From Pararhizobium qamdonense (GTDB taxonomy: Bacteria > Pseudomonadota > Alphaproteobacteria > Rhizobiales > Rhizobiaceae): DNA of 64,000 bases. Both the position numbers and the translations under genes were made by a program. The notes under the pieces are model-generated. The model worked only from the letters and a program-made list of their open reading frames with translations. It was not told the origin of the DNA and did not search any database. Shown piece after piece: positions 16,743 through 24,778 of the stretch. Numbering within the stretch: the stretch's first letter is position 1; each line of letters begins with the position of its first letter. The stretch covers positions 1 through 64,000 of the forward strand of contig NZ_CP119570.1 in assembly GCF_029277445.1 (NCBI RefSeq), given 5' to 3'.

Positions 16743-16837
16743 ACCGCGACTGCCACATCATCTTGTGGAGCTCGATCGCCGCAGTGCTGATCGGCTTCAG
16801 CGCGCTCGCAACCTTCTGCCTGTGGGGTCAGGTATGA
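16727..16837 (+). CDS. Tiny membrane peptide
   Basis: A 36-residue product with one hydrophobic span (IILWSSIAAVLIGFSALATF). RBS GGAGGG lies seven bases before ATG 16727. It overlaps the end of the HNH gene by 16 bases and the next gene by four. Confidence 0.6.
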   Translation: MDSRVNRDCHIILWSSIAAVLIGFSALATFCLWGQV

Positions 16838-17277
16838 CCCTGAAACCTAAGCTGGACGATTTGTGCCTCATCGACGCTGGCGTTCTCGCGCGTGTTACGC
16901 GCCTGGACGACGAAGGTTTCGACTTCTTGTGCGTTAATGGCGCCTGGAACGGTCGCTTCGCCTTCGAAGGCGGTATCGTGTCTGTGGAAGGCGCTGAGAC
17001 GTTCCCCGGCCGAACCATTACCTGCGTTGACCAGCCACCCAAGGAAATTGCCAAAGATGGCTATAACGCGATCATTCCTTGGATGAGCGAGCGTGTGAGT
17101 GAGTCGAAAAAGGTCGAGCCTGTGATCGCGGCAGTTCTGAAGCCCGCTTCCGGATTGCCACCTGTTAATTGGCGTCCGCTGAAGGGCAGGAAGACGACCG
17201 CGAATTCATTGTCACCTGCACCGAAGTCCACACGGCAACCTACGCCATTCGAGCGCGGGACCGCGACGAAGCGATGA
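16834..17277 (+). CDS. Hypothetical protein with doubtful C-terminus
   Basis: A 147-residue reading frame from ATG 16834. The first 110 residues look like a real alpha/beta protein; from about 17170 the frame becomes Lys/Arg/Thr/Pro-rich low-quality sequence, while the +1 frame (17169-17363) then reads like a genuine protein. Either the two genes overlap by 109 bases or a frameshift links them. Confidence 0.6.
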   Translation: MTLKPKLDDLCLIDAGVLARVTRLDDEGFDFLCVNGAWNGRFAFEGGIVSVEGAETFPGRTITCVDQPPKEIAKDGYNAIIPWMSERVSESKKVEPVIAAVLKPASGLPPVNWRPLKGRKTTANSLSPAPKSTRQPTPFERGTATKR

Positions 17278-17363
17278 AGAAGTGGGAGCAGCTCGACTGG
17301 TCAGCCGCAACCGATCGCACGCTTCAGGATAGCGCCGATATGACGATCGAGGAAGCGGCGTAG
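17169..17363 (+). CDS. Hypothetical protein overlapping the previous gene
   Basis: A 64-residue frame from TTG 17169. The section EFIVTCTEVHTATYAIRARD followed by DEAMKKWEQL resembles small domains that couple a beta sheet with a helix. No strong ribosome site, so the start may be further in, or translation may reach it by frameshift from the previous gene. Confidence 0.5.
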   Translation: MASAEGQEDDREFIVTCTEVHTATYAIRARDRDEAMKKWEQLDWSAATDRTLQDSADMTIEEAA

Positions 17364-17647
17364 TGGCTTGGGGAGCTCGACACGATGAGGATGGCTCTTG
17401 GCGACTCTGTGAGCGGCGTGGGCGCACGATCCTGCAGTTATGCGGCTCACTGTCACCCGAGGTCGCTATTCGCTTTCCTGGGCGCGCTATGGCCGAAGAC
17501 TGCGCACACGCAATGAACGACCTCTGGGATAGCTACGATCGCGCCAAGCGCACCCACCCGCGCCCCTGGGAGATCATCGATATCATAGCGAAACACAAGG
17601 GCATCAGCCTGGACGAATTGAAACGACTGAAGGAAGAATTTGCATGA
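17363..17647 (+). CDS. Hypothetical protein
   Basis: A 94-residue protein starting at GTG 17363 overlapping the previous stop (TAGTG). The C-terminal half is helical and charged. It overlaps the exonuclease gene by four bases. Confidence 0.6.
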   Translation: MAWGARHDEDGSWRLCERRGRTILQLCGSLSPEVAIRFPGRAMAEDCAHAMNDLWDSYDRAKRTHPRPWEIIDIIAKHKGISLDELKRLKEEFA

Positions 17648-18204
17648 GCGAGCCAATCGAAGCAGGTTTCGATACCGAGACCACCGGCCTGGAATACGGC
17701 GATCACCGTTTTGTCGAGGTCTATGTCGGTCTCTACCGAGGCACCTCGCTGCTGAAGGCGCTGAATGAGCGGATCGACCCGCAGCGCTCGATCTCCAAGG
17801 ACGCACAGGAGATCCACAAGATCTCATCCGCGGATCTCGTCGGTAAGCCGACCTGGGAGACGGTTGCGCCAAAGGTGCACGCCTTTCTCACCAAGGCTGA
17901 TATCATCGTCGCGCACAACGCCTCGTTCGACGTCGATTTCGTCACCTACGAGTTCAAGCGAGTCGGGCTGGTCATGCCGAAGCGCGAGATTATTGACACC
18001 ATGCAATTCAGTTGGGCGACACCCGACGGCAAGAAGCCTTCGCTGAAGGAGCTGTGCCTTGCCTGTGACGTTAATTACGATCCGGCCTTGGCGCACGCCG
18101 CGGATTATGACGTGGACCGAATGATGCAAAGCCTCTTCCAGGCCCGTCGCTTCGGCATCGTGCCACCAGCAACAATGCCCGTCCAAATCCAGCACGCAGC
18201 CTGA
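17644..18204 (+). CDS. DnaQ-like 3'-5' exonuclease
   Basis: A 186-residue DEDDh exonuclease. FDTETTG at residue 9 gives the DxE, HNASFDVDF the central Asp, and HAADYDVD the closing His and Asp. This family proofreads or trims DNA and RNA 3' ends (DNA polymerase III epsilon, RNase T). As a stand-alone phage gene it may assist the phage polymerase or degrade nucleic acid; this cannot be told from sequence. Confidence 0.85.
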   Translation: MSEPIEAGFDTETTGLEYGDHRFVEVYVGLYRGTSLLKALNERIDPQRSISKDAQEIHKISSADLVGKPTWETVAPKVHAFLTKADIIVAHNASFDVDFVTYEFKRVGLVMPKREIIDTMQFSWATPDGKKPSLKELCLACDVNYDPALAHAADYDVDRMMQSLFQARRFGIVPPATMPVQIQHAA

Positions 18205-18293
18205 ATTATCCTACCGAGTTCCAATCAATGAAGCGCTATAAAGACAATGCAAGAGAAAACAACGACTTGAACGAACTCGAAAAGGAGACAGAA

Positions 18294-19073
18294 ATGACGA
18301 AGAACATGACCGCTCTCGCTGGCTCGACCGTAGCAGCCCTCGCCTATCTCGACGACATTCTCGATGACCTCGAGCTCGACGGGTTGGGCGGCGAAGAAAT
18401 CTCGGACGAGGTGGAGGAGGTTGTCGAAGCCTCGGCAGTTGTCGAAGACGAGCCTGCGGCCGTCGTCACGGACGAAGACCTCGAAAACGTCGATCTGGAC
18501 GAACTCGAAATGTCGATCGACCGCGAAGAAGGTTACGCCTCGCAGGAAAGCGAGATGAGCGTCGCCGAAAACGCGGCCCAGACTGCTGCCGCAGCCAAGA
18601 CCCAGCCGGCAACCACGCCCCGCGCGCCGCGCGCCCCGTCTGCTCCGCGCACTCCGCGCGACATGGCATCGCTCGACGCGAAGGTATTTGTGCTCGAAGG
18701 CGACGCATCGACGATGGAAGCTGATGCTCTTGAAAAGAACAAGGCGACTGTGATGGCTGCCCTGCCCTCGCAGAAGAAAATCGCCGAAAAGTTCGAAAAT
18801 CTCTTCGCCGCGCTGAACGCCGGCAAGCAGCCGTCGGTCTATGTCACCGCAGCCTTCAAGCTGCTGGACGAGAAGAAGACCATCACCGGCACGGACATCA
18901 CGACGATGTATAAGGCGACCTACAAGCAGGGCACTGCACAGTCGCAGTCCGGTCAGATCATGACGCTGTTCGAAGCGGCCAAGATCGCCACGCGCCAGAA
19001 GAATACCCTGGTGCTCAACGACAACTCGGCCGTCGCCGAACGCCTGCGCGAAATTTTCGCGAACGCAGCCTAA
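18294..19073 (+). CDS. Acidic protein with C-terminal winged-helix-like domain
   Basis: A 259-residue protein. RBS AAAAGGAG favours ATG 18294 over the upstream 18228. The first 100 residues are extremely acidic, followed by an Ala/Pro/Arg linker and a globular C-terminal domain. That domain (from about TMYKATYKQGTAQSQSGQ to the end NDNSAVAERLREIF) aligns loosely with the C-terminal domains of the 39840 and 41982 gene products, making a probable three-member family. DNA binding is an inference. Confidence 0.75.
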   Translation: MTKNMTALAGSTVAALAYLDDILDDLELDGLGGEEISDEVEEVVEASAVVEDEPAAVVTDEDLENVDLDELEMSIDREEGYASQESEMSVAENAAQTAAAAKTQPATTPRAPRAPSAPRTPRDMASLDAKVFVLEGDASTMEADALEKNKATVMAALPSQKKIAEKFENLFAALNAGKQPSVYVTAAFKLLDEKKTITGTDITTMYKATYKQGTAQSQSGQIMTLFEAAKIATRQKNTLVLNDNSAVAERLREIFANAA

Positions 19074-19111
19074 AATCACTGGCGCTGACGCTACAAACAC
19101 GTTAGCACCTA

Positions 19112-19130
19112 TCAATCAACTTTGACTGAC
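19112..19130 (+). promoter_or_regulatory. Palindromic operator
   Basis: TCAATCAACTTTGACTGAC, with CACCTAT just upstream as a possible -10. It lies 33 bases before ATG 19164. Confidence 0.55.
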
Positions 19131-19163
19131 CGCGCATTGTGGCGCGGTCAACAGCGGAAGGAA

Positions 19164-19379
19164 ATGCCAATGCCTAAGTTCAAAATCACTCGCCGACGCA
19201 TGGTCACGCAGTCGGTGACTTTCGAAATCACCGTCAAGGAAGGCGTGTCGCCGATGGAAGCTGGCGAAGCCAAGGCGATCAAGGAAAGCACCTGGTCGAA
19301 CGATGCAGTTTCGCCCCTGTCCACCGACGTTGCGCCAGTCGCCGAGCCGGAACCCGAAGCGGAGGCTATCGATGGTTGA
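19164..19379 (+). CDS. Hypothetical protein
   Basis: A 71-residue protein with a basic beta-rich start and an acidic Pro/Glu tail. ATG 19164 follows GGAAGGAA. It heads a string of five overlapping genes that ends in rtcB. Confidence 0.7.
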   Translation: MPMPKFKITRRRMVTQSVTFEITVKEGVSPMEAGEAKAIKESTWSNDAVSPLSTDVAPVAEPEPEAEAIDG

Positions 19380-19659
19380 GGTCACGCACCTCTTTTACGT
19401 TGAAGGCTCGAACAGTGACGGCGAAGACGTCGGCCTGTTCGTGCGCGCCGAGAGCCCCGAAAGGGCTTTCGAGCTGTGGAAGGAGTGGGAGCTAAGCGAC
19501 CCGGAAGGCTGGGAAAGTTCACTCTCGACCAAGCCTGCCGGTGATGCCGACGAAAACGATCTGCGTATCTTTCAGATCCCGGACGTTCAAAGCGAAGCCG
19601 TTCTCTCCTGGCACGCACCAACTGGCGTCAATGTGGTCGCGTTTGCGGAGGCTCGCTGA
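19372..19659 (+). CDS. Hypothetical protein
   Basis: A 95-residue acidic protein. HLFYVEGSNSDGEDVGLFVRAESPERAFELWKE suggests a beta-beta-alpha sensor-like fold, with no named family. Start overlaps the previous gene by eight bases, behind a GGAGG site. Confidence 0.7.
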   Translation: MVEVTHLFYVEGSNSDGEDVGLFVRAESPERAFELWKEWELSDPEGWESSLSTKPAGDADENDLRIFQIPDVQSEAVLSWHAPTGVNVVAFAEAR

Positions 19660-20033
19660 TGTGGATCAACCTCGATGACCAGCGCATGACGCTGATTGAG
19701 TCTGCGCTCGCCCGACGCATCAGCGGCGTCAAGCGCGATATTGAGCGCCTGATGGATGGCAACCAGGCGCTCAACAAAACCTATATCGACGGTCTCACCG
19801 AGACGCAAAAGGAGCTTCAGGCGGCGCTCGATCATTTCGGTGAGGCCCGAAAGGACTTCGATCCGGCCGATCCCTACCGTGCAGCGGCACAGGGCGGCGC
19901 AACCGATGAACTTGAAATCGATGACGACGCCATCGTCTCGCCTGGATCTGACCCCGGCGCCTGGGTTCATGCGTGGGTTTGGGTCACGAATGATGACGCT
20001 GGCGTCGAAACGAAGGAGGACGAGGATGACTGA
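19659..20033 (+). CDS. Hypothetical protein, helical and acidic
   Basis: A 124-residue protein: an N-terminal coiled-coil-like helix (about residues 10-65) and an acidic C-terminus. Starts within the previous stop (TGATG). Confidence 0.7.
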   Translation: MWINLDDQRMTLIESALARRISGVKRDIERLMDGNQALNKTYIDGLTETQKELQAALDHFGEARKDFDPADPYRAAAQGGATDELEIDDDAIVSPGSDPGAWVHAWVWVTNDDAGVETKEDEDD

Positions 20034-20379
20034 CATTTTCGTATTTGGATCGAACCTCGCCGGCATTCACGGCGCCGGCGCGGCAAAGTTCGCCAAGAAT
20101 TTTCATGGCGCGATCTACGGCCAGGGCATCGGCCTGCAAGGTAAGTCCTATGGCATTCCAACCAAGGATCGTCGCATCGAAACCTTGCCGCTCAGCGAGG
20201 TGCGTCGGCACGTCAACGACTTCATCGTGTTCGCCAAGAGCCGGCCCGACCTGACCTTCGAAGTCACACCGATCGGCTGCGGCCTCGCCGGCTATAAGCG
20301 TCTGCAGATCAAGCCGATGTTCGACGGTATGCCGGCCAACTGCCGCTTCAACAAGACCTGGGACGATCCCGATGGCTAG
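20026..20379 (+). CDS. Macro-domain-like phage protein
   Basis: A 117-residue protein. FVFGSNLAGIHGAGAAKFAKNFHGA followed by GQGIGLQGKSYGIPTKD has the glycine-rich phosphate loops of macro-domain relatives found in many phages and plasmids. Macro domains bind or hydrolyse ADP-ribose groups, so a role in reversing ADP-ribosylation or handling NAD-derived signals is possible. The start follows AAGGAGGACGAGG. Confidence 0.7.
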   Translation: MTDIFVFGSNLAGIHGAGAAKFAKNFHGAIYGQGIGLQGKSYGIPTKDRRIETLPLSEVRRHVNDFIVFAKSRPDLTFEVTPIGCGLAGYKRLQIKPMFDGMPANCRFNKTWDDPDG

Positions 20380-20641
20380 GGGTTACTACCTCCTGGCAAT
20401 CAGCCCTGCTGGCTATTCCTTCGTGTTGGGTCTTGAAGCCCGCACGAAGGCCGAATGCGATCAGACAATTCGCTGGATGCGCGTCGGTCAGTTCAACATG
20501 GAATACGCCATTACCTCCTACGATCCAGTCATGGCTTATTTCGTCGCTGAAGATGGCAACAGTTATCGCCCGAGCTACGAGCCTTACACCGAAACTGCGA
20601 AAAACAGATTCCAACTGCATTTGAAAGGAAGACGGAATTGA
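20372..20641 (+). CDS. Hypothetical protein
   Basis: An 89-residue protein with aromatic-rich beta segments, unrecognised. It overlaps both neighbours by four to eight bases, linking the macro-like gene to rtcB. Confidence 0.7.
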   Translation: MARGYYLLAISPAGYSFVLGLEARTKAECDQTIRWMRVGQFNMEYAITSYDPVMAYFVAEDGNSYRPSYEPYTETAKNRFQLHLKGRRN

Positions 20642-22092
20642 ACAACATTTCAGGCAAAACACTGACGACGTGGGGCTTGGAGCCTGGCGCCTGGTTTAAA
20701 GACGCGATCCCGCTCGCCAACCAGATGCGCGACGAAGGCAAGACCGATCGACAGATTATCGACCACCTGTTCACGCTGCGCGTTATGCCGGCCGTCACAG
20801 AGGGCATTCCGCTGCGAACGAACAATTTTTCGTTTGGACAGTTCATCGAGCCCGAGGGCGAGGACGAGATTCAGAACACCGCGTCCGTGATCGCACATAT
20901 GGACGCGCTCATGCGCACCCCTACGATCGAGCGTGGCGCCGTTATGCCTGATGCCTGCCCTTCCGGTAGCCAGATGGGCACAATCCCCGTCGGTGGCGTT
21001 GTGGCTACCAAAGACGCGATCCATCCGGGCTTTCACTCGGCCGACGTCTGCTGCTCGATGGCAATCTCGGTGTTTAAGCGCGGCGTCGATGTCGGGCCGG
21101 TGCTCGATGCGGCGATGAAGGTCACGCACTTCGGTCCAGGCGGTCGTCCCGTTGCAGCCTGGCACCACGCCGAGCTCAACCGCTTGATCGACCTCTTCCA
21201 GCACAATCCTTTCCTCGCCGGCCTCGAGAAATACGCCATCGAGCACTTCATGACCCAAGGCGACGGCAATCATTTCTTCTACACCGGCGAGGTCGAGTCC
21301 ACCGGTCAGACGGCGATCGTCACGCACCACGGCTCGCGTGGCCTCGGTGGGCAGGTCTACAAGCGCGGTAAGGCAGCAGCAGAGCGGCACACGCGCATCG
21401 TCGCCGGGCGCGTTCCGGCGCACAACGCTTGGATCAAGGCCGACAGCGAGCAAGGGCAGCACTACTGGAATGCGCTGCAGATCGTGCGGCAGTGGACGAA
21501 GCTCAATCACTACGCCATTCACGACGAAACTGCGATGGTGCTGGGGAACGCTGTGGTCGATCGCTTCTGGAACGAACATAATTTCGTGTTCCAGAAGTCT
21601 GACGGCCTGTTCTACCACGCCAAAGGTGCCACGCCATCCTACACGGGCTTTGCCGACGACAATCGCGGCCTGACGCTGATCCCCATGAATATGTCGCAGC
21701 CGATCCTGGTCGCGTCATCGCTGGTCAACAACGATGAGGCGCTCAACTTCGCTCCGCACGGCGCCGGCCGTAATCTGTCACGGACGGCGCATATCAAGCG
21801 ATTGATTGAAGAGTTTGGCGGTGACGCAAGAGGCCTGTCTCCGTTCAACGTGGCCGAGATCATGGAGCGCGAGACCAAGGGGCTCGACGTGCGCTTCTAC
21901 ACCGGCAGGCCTGACGTCTCCGAGCTACCCAGCGCCTACAAGAACGCCGAGCAGGTCCAGCGCCAGATCGAAAAGTTTGGATTGGCGCGCATCGAGGACC
22001 GCATCATGCCCCGTGGCTCGATCATGGCCGGCGAAATGCCCTGGCAGCGAAACAAGAAGAAGCCGAAAGCAGAGGCGCTCGCTGCCTCATAA
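20638..22092 (+). CDS. rtcB: RtcB-type RNA ligase
   Basis: A 484-residue RtcB, which joins RNA 2',3'-cyclic phosphate or 3'-phosphate ends to 5'-OH ends using GTP and manganese. Family marks are MPDACPSGSQMGTIPVGGVV, HSADVCCSMA (metal Cys), and THHGSRGLGGQ. It repairs tRNAs cut by toxins. The start is TTG 20638 overlapping the previous gene. The neighbouring macro-like gene and the second ligase at 14464 fit an RNA-repair or anti-defence role. Confidence 0.88.
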   Translation: MNNISGKTLTTWGLEPGAWFKDAIPLANQMRDEGKTDRQIIDHLFTLRVMPAVTEGIPLRTNNFSFGQFIEPEGEDEIQNTASVIAHMDALMRTPTIERGAVMPDACPSGSQMGTIPVGGVVATKDAIHPGFHSADVCCSMAISVFKRGVDVGPVLDAAMKVTHFGPGGRPVAAWHHAELNRLIDLFQHNPFLAGLEKYAIEHFMTQGDGNHFFYTGEVESTGQTAIVTHHGSRGLGGQVYKRGKAAAERHTRIVAGRVPAHNAWIKADSEQGQHYWNALQIVRQWTKLNHYAIHDETAMVLGNAVVDRFWNEHNFVFQKSDGLFYHAKGATPSYTGFADDNRGLTLIPMNMSQPILVASSLVNNDEALNFAPHGAGRNLSRTAHIKRLIEEFGGDARGLSPFNVAEIMERETKGLDVRFYTGRPDVSELPSAYKNAEQVQRQIEKFGLARIEDRIMPRGSIMAGEMPWQRNKKKPKAEALAAS

Positions 22093-22128
22093 AGCGGCAA
22101 ATGCCTGTCACACAAGGTCTACAATCAT

Positions 22129-22154
22129 AGGCGGCGCGTCCCAGGCGCCGCCTA
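22129..22154 (+). terminator. Terminator after rtcB
   Basis: A 10-bp G+C-rich stem, TAGGCGGCGC and GCGCCGCCTA, with a short loop. The T-run is poor, but it lies 37 bases after the rtcB stop. Confidence 0.6.
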
Positions 22155-22232
22155 TTCCGTCTAAATTGAAATTTTGACCCGTTAACGTATCGTTAAACTT
22201 TTTAAATGCCGCCCATTTCCGAGTATAACCAC

Positions 22233-22262
22233 CCGCAATCCTCATGATTTATTGCAATATTA
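22233..22262 (+). promoter_or_regulatory. Phage promoter without palindrome
   Basis: CCGCAATCC, 11 bases, TGCAATATT: an exact match to the promoter consensus. Only a half-site (TTAGTCAA) of the palindrome follows. It serves the gene at 22290. Confidence 0.65.
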
Positions 22263-22289
22263 CTTCATTAGTCAAAAATGGAGATCGAT

Positions 22290-22574
22290 ATGGCTTTGAT
22301 ATACGATGAGAGCGTGCGCGGAAACTTCAGCGGGATTTCCATCAGCCGAATGGATGGCACGAAGGCGTATCTTCGGCACTTCGAAAATAAGTTATATCTA
22401 ACATTCATCGCGGCCAATGGCACGCGCGATGAGAAGTGGCAGGCGGAGAAAGAACTGAAGATATGTGAGCGGTCGCTGACGTTTTGGGAAAAACATCCTA
22501 ACTACATTGGCGAGGAGGCTCGGAAGGGTATGGAGAAGCTGAACAAAGACTGGAAGAGTGGGGGCGCCAGGTAG
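22290..22574 (+). CDS. Hypothetical protein
   Basis: A 94-residue charged protein; ATG 22290 follows GGAG at six bases, preferred to the ATG at 22278. A beta-rich half is followed by helices. It is a single-gene unit, bounded by a promoter and a terminator, and somewhat more A+T-rich than its neighbours. Confidence 0.75.
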   Translation: MALIYDESVRGNFSGISISRMDGTKAYLRHFENKLYLTFIAANGTRDEKWQAEKELKICERSLTFWEKHPNYIGEEARKGMEKLNKDWKSGGAR

Positions 22575-22581
22575 CGCCCCT
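22559..22581. terminator. Terminator between convergent genes
   Basis: GGGGGCGC pairs with GCGCCCCT across a six-base loop; the stem overlaps the end of the 22290 gene and serves the converging 22598 gene too. Confidence 0.6.
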
Positions 22582-22597
22582 CTTGCATCACCGCTCG

Positions 22598-22828
22598 TTA
22601 TGCGGCTGCCGTGAGGGGTTTGATTTGTATGGCATCCTCTTGAACAGGAAAGGAATTTGCGCCGAAGAACATCATTTCGCGGCTGACGTCATCCAGGTTG
22701 GTCGAGGCTTGCGTCTCGTAGCCGGCTTTATCAAAGACCACACCTCTCGACTCGAAGAAGGTTGCGGTGTGAGCCAGGATTGAGGCTTTCAGTGATTGCA
22801 TTGTGTCTTCGAATACTCGCCGGTGCAT
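22598..22828 (-). CDS. Hypothetical protein
   Basis: A 76-residue protein on the reverse strand, alone among forward genes. AAGGGAA precedes its ATG. Unrecognised. Just upstream, 22856-22875 holds an inverted repeat (CTTAGGA and TCCTAAG) that may be its operator. Confidence 0.65.
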   Translation of the reverse strand: MHRRVFEDTMQSLKASILAHTATFFESRGVVFDKAGYETQASTNLDDVSREMMFFGANSFPVQEDAIQIKPLTAAA

Positions 22829-22993
22829 CTTAGTTCCCTTTCACTAGGTTATGCTCTTAGGATTACATTCCTAAGCTATTTCGAGCCGTGTGGCAACCCG
22901 AGTCTTTGATGTTTGGAAAATCCGCCCCTTTTAGGGCTCACAGTCAAATAAACTATCGGGAATCCGCACACAAGATGAACCGTTAAAAAAATC

Positions 22994-23020
22994 ACGCAAC
23001 CCGATGTCTAACTCGCTATT
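22994..23020 (+). promoter_or_regulatory. Phage promoter without palindrome
   Basis: ACGCAACCC, 11 bases, CGCTATTTT. It lies about 70 bases before the gene at 23090; the rest of the 260-base gap 22829-23089 shows only the inverted repeat near 22865. Confidence 0.6.
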
Positions 23021-23089
23021 TTAACTTAGAGACTAAACAATTTCCGGCGAGATCTTATCCCTAGATTTCGCTATTGAGAGAGGACCAGT

Positions 23090-23416
23090 ATGATCACCGA
23101 TGCCCTACGAATTATCGAAACCTCTATCGAAGAAGAGCCCACGGCGCGGGCTTTTGTCGTCAATGATGGCGACTGCGGGTTGGTAATCCGTAAGGATGGA
23201 ACCGTGGAATGTTTTCAACAACAAATTAACACGGCTGCCCTGCAAAAATTGCAAAGCTCGTTGACCTCCGAGGAACAGCAAACGCTGCTCAACGGTCAGC
23301 TTCTCATGGCTTTGTCGATTGTCGCACACTCGCCCGAGCTTCAGCAGACAATCCTGAACTTTGCCGTCAATGAAGGGGTAGCTGGGATTCCGGCTGCGAA
23401 TGCCAATGTCCAATAG
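23090..23416 (+). CDS. Hypothetical protein
   Basis: A 108-residue, mostly helical protein after GAGAGAGG. It has a short Gly/Asp turn-rich beta section and then Leu/Gln-rich helices. Unrecognised; overlaps the next gene by 17 bases. Confidence 0.7.
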   Translation: MITDALRIIETSIEEEPTARAFVVNDGDCGLVIRKDGTVECFQQQINTAALQKLQSSLTSEEQQTLLNGQLLMALSIVAHSPELQQTILNFAVNEGVAGIPAANANVQ

Positions 23417-23822
23417 CCCCAAGACCCTCGTAGAGCGGATTAACGATATGCCGGCGTCTGAGCGCACCGGCGAACAGATCGTGGCGCTCATCCGTCAATG
23501 CGCAATCAAGCGTCCCGATCTGATCGATGAGCTGTTCCCCGGCTGCCGACTGGTGAAAAAGCGAATGACGCCGGCTGAGCGCACGCAGCTTGCCAACAAG
23601 GCGTCAGCAGTGGCATCAAAGGCGGCCGCTCTTGAGCGGCACGATCGGATCATGCCGATTATCCAAAGGATCCTTGCCGACAACCCGACGGCCTCGCTCG
23701 CCGAAATTAAAACGGTCCTGGACAATAGCGGCGTGACCCCGCTCCGCTCTGCCAAATGGAGCCGAGCCAGCATCAACTTCATTATGACAAAGGCCGGCCT
23801 GCGTGCAAAAGATCAATCGTAA
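23400..23822 (+). CDS. Hypothetical DNA-binding-like protein
   Basis: A 140-residue basic protein. The C-terminal part, from AEIKTVLDNSGVTPLRSAKWSRASINFIMTKAGL, resembles the helix-turn-helix region of recombinase-type proteins (minus any catalytic domain). DNA binding is an inference. Starts at ATG 23400 or 23406. Confidence 0.65.
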   Translation: MPMSNSPKTLVERINDMPASERTGEQIVALIRQCAIKRPDLIDELFPGCRLVKKRMTPAERTQLANKASAVASKAAALERHDRIMPIIQRILADNPTASLAEIKTVLDNSGVTPLRSAKWSRASINFIMTKAGLRAKDQS

Positions 23823-24048
23823 ACGCCTCGAGTTCGCCTGCAATGCGTTCCTCACAACGATGACGAGGCAATTCTTTGCGCTCAATCCCGACGCAGACGA
23901 GTGCCCGGTCAAGGCTTTGGTTGACTACCCCGAAGATCAGCGCAGCGTTCTCATGCGTGCCGTGGGTGCTGCGCTGAAAAGCACTGACGTCGAGAGTGAC
24001 GCCTCCTTCGACGCCTGGGTCGCACAACAGACACAGCAAGCAGCCTGA
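23803..24048 (+). CDS. Hypothetical protein
   Basis: An 81-residue helical protein starting at GTG 23803, overlapping the previous gene by 20 bases and ending in the stem of a terminator. Confidence 0.65.
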   Translation: MQKINRKRLEFACNAFLTTMTRQFFALNPDADECPVKALVDYPEDQRSVLMRAVGAALKSTDVESDASFDAWVAQQTQQAA

Positions 24049-24077
24049 CCCGATCTTATCCGGTCAGGTTTTCTTTT
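24044..24077 (+). terminator. Rho-independent terminator
   Basis: CCTGACC and GGTCAGG stem followed by TTTTCTTTT; it closes the 23090-24048 unit, and the next operator starts six bases later. Confidence 0.8.
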
Positions 24078-24082
24078 GGTAT

Positions 24083-24108
24083 GGTCAGTCAATAAATATT
24101 GATTGACC
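24083..24108 (+). promoter_or_regulatory. Long palindromic operator
   Basis: GGTCAGTCAA, TAAATA, TTGATTGACC: the longest and most symmetrical copy in the window, preceded by GGTATG. It ends 45 bases before ATG 24154. Confidence 0.65.
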
Positions 24109-24153
24109 ACCGGCAAATGAGCCGCTATCAGCAAATCAACAACGGAGACACCA

Positions 24154-24708
24154 ATGGCCCTCAACTTTGACGCCGGTATCATCGGGCAGCTAATCAAGAA
24201 AGAGCACGACTGGCTGAGCCAGATCCAGCCGATGATGAACCGCTACGCAGACGAACGCCTGGTCACATATCAGATGCCGGCCAGGCGCCACGGCAAGTCC
24301 CAGGCGCCGCCTGTCACAAGATCGACGTTGGCTGGCACCAAACCGACGATCGCAATTCTCGATGAGATGAGCAGGGTCATGAATAGCACCAAGCTTTCCA
24401 TCGACGAGTTTTCGCGGGTATTGGCGCCTATTTCAGTTCTCGGGCCGGAGCTGGTCTACAAAGATTCGAAATGGCCCGGCAGCCGCGTTGAGGTGTGGCT
24501 CGTCGAGGTCGATAAGCGCGACCCGCGCAACCCAAATCCCCAGGCCGGCAAGACTGCCCGCTACGAGGTCCGTGGCGAGCGCGCCGTAGTTGAAACGTTC
24601 CGGTCTCTCGAGGAGGCCGATCGCCGCGCCCAGGGTTTGCACCAGATTGCCGTTCGCCAAGTGCAGCAGGAGATGAGGCAGGCCAACCCGAACTTCGGCC
24701 GCTTCTAG
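24154..24708 (+). CDS. Hypothetical protein with C-terminal PNFGRF tail
   Basis: A 184-residue protein, unrecognised. It begins with a helical region, has a Lys/Arg/Pro/Thr linker in the middle, and closes with a helix and NPNFGRF, the tail shared with four other phage proteins. ATG 24154 follows GGAGAC; it has its own operator and is followed by a new promoter. Confidence 0.75.
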   Translation: MALNFDAGIIGQLIKKEHDWLSQIQPMMNRYADERLVTYQMPARRHGKSQAPPVTRSTLAGTKPTIAILDEMSRVMNSTKLSIDEFSRVLAPISVLGPELVYKDSKWPGSRVEVWLVEVDKRDPRNPNPQAGKTARYEVRGERAVVETFRSLEEADRRAQGLHQIAVRQVQQEMRQANPNFGRF

Positions 24709-24722
24709 CCAGAACGATCCTA

Positions 24723-24768
24723 CCGCAATCCTGCACGCGTTATGCGATAAATAAACATTGATTGATCA
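24723..24768 (+). promoter_or_regulatory. Phage promoter plus palindromic operator
   Basis: CCGCAATCC, 11 bases and TGCGATAAA, running directly into ATAAACATTGATTGATC. AGGAGG follows at once, so the leader is only about 20 bases. Confidence 0.7.
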
Positions 24769-24778
24769 GGAGGTTACG

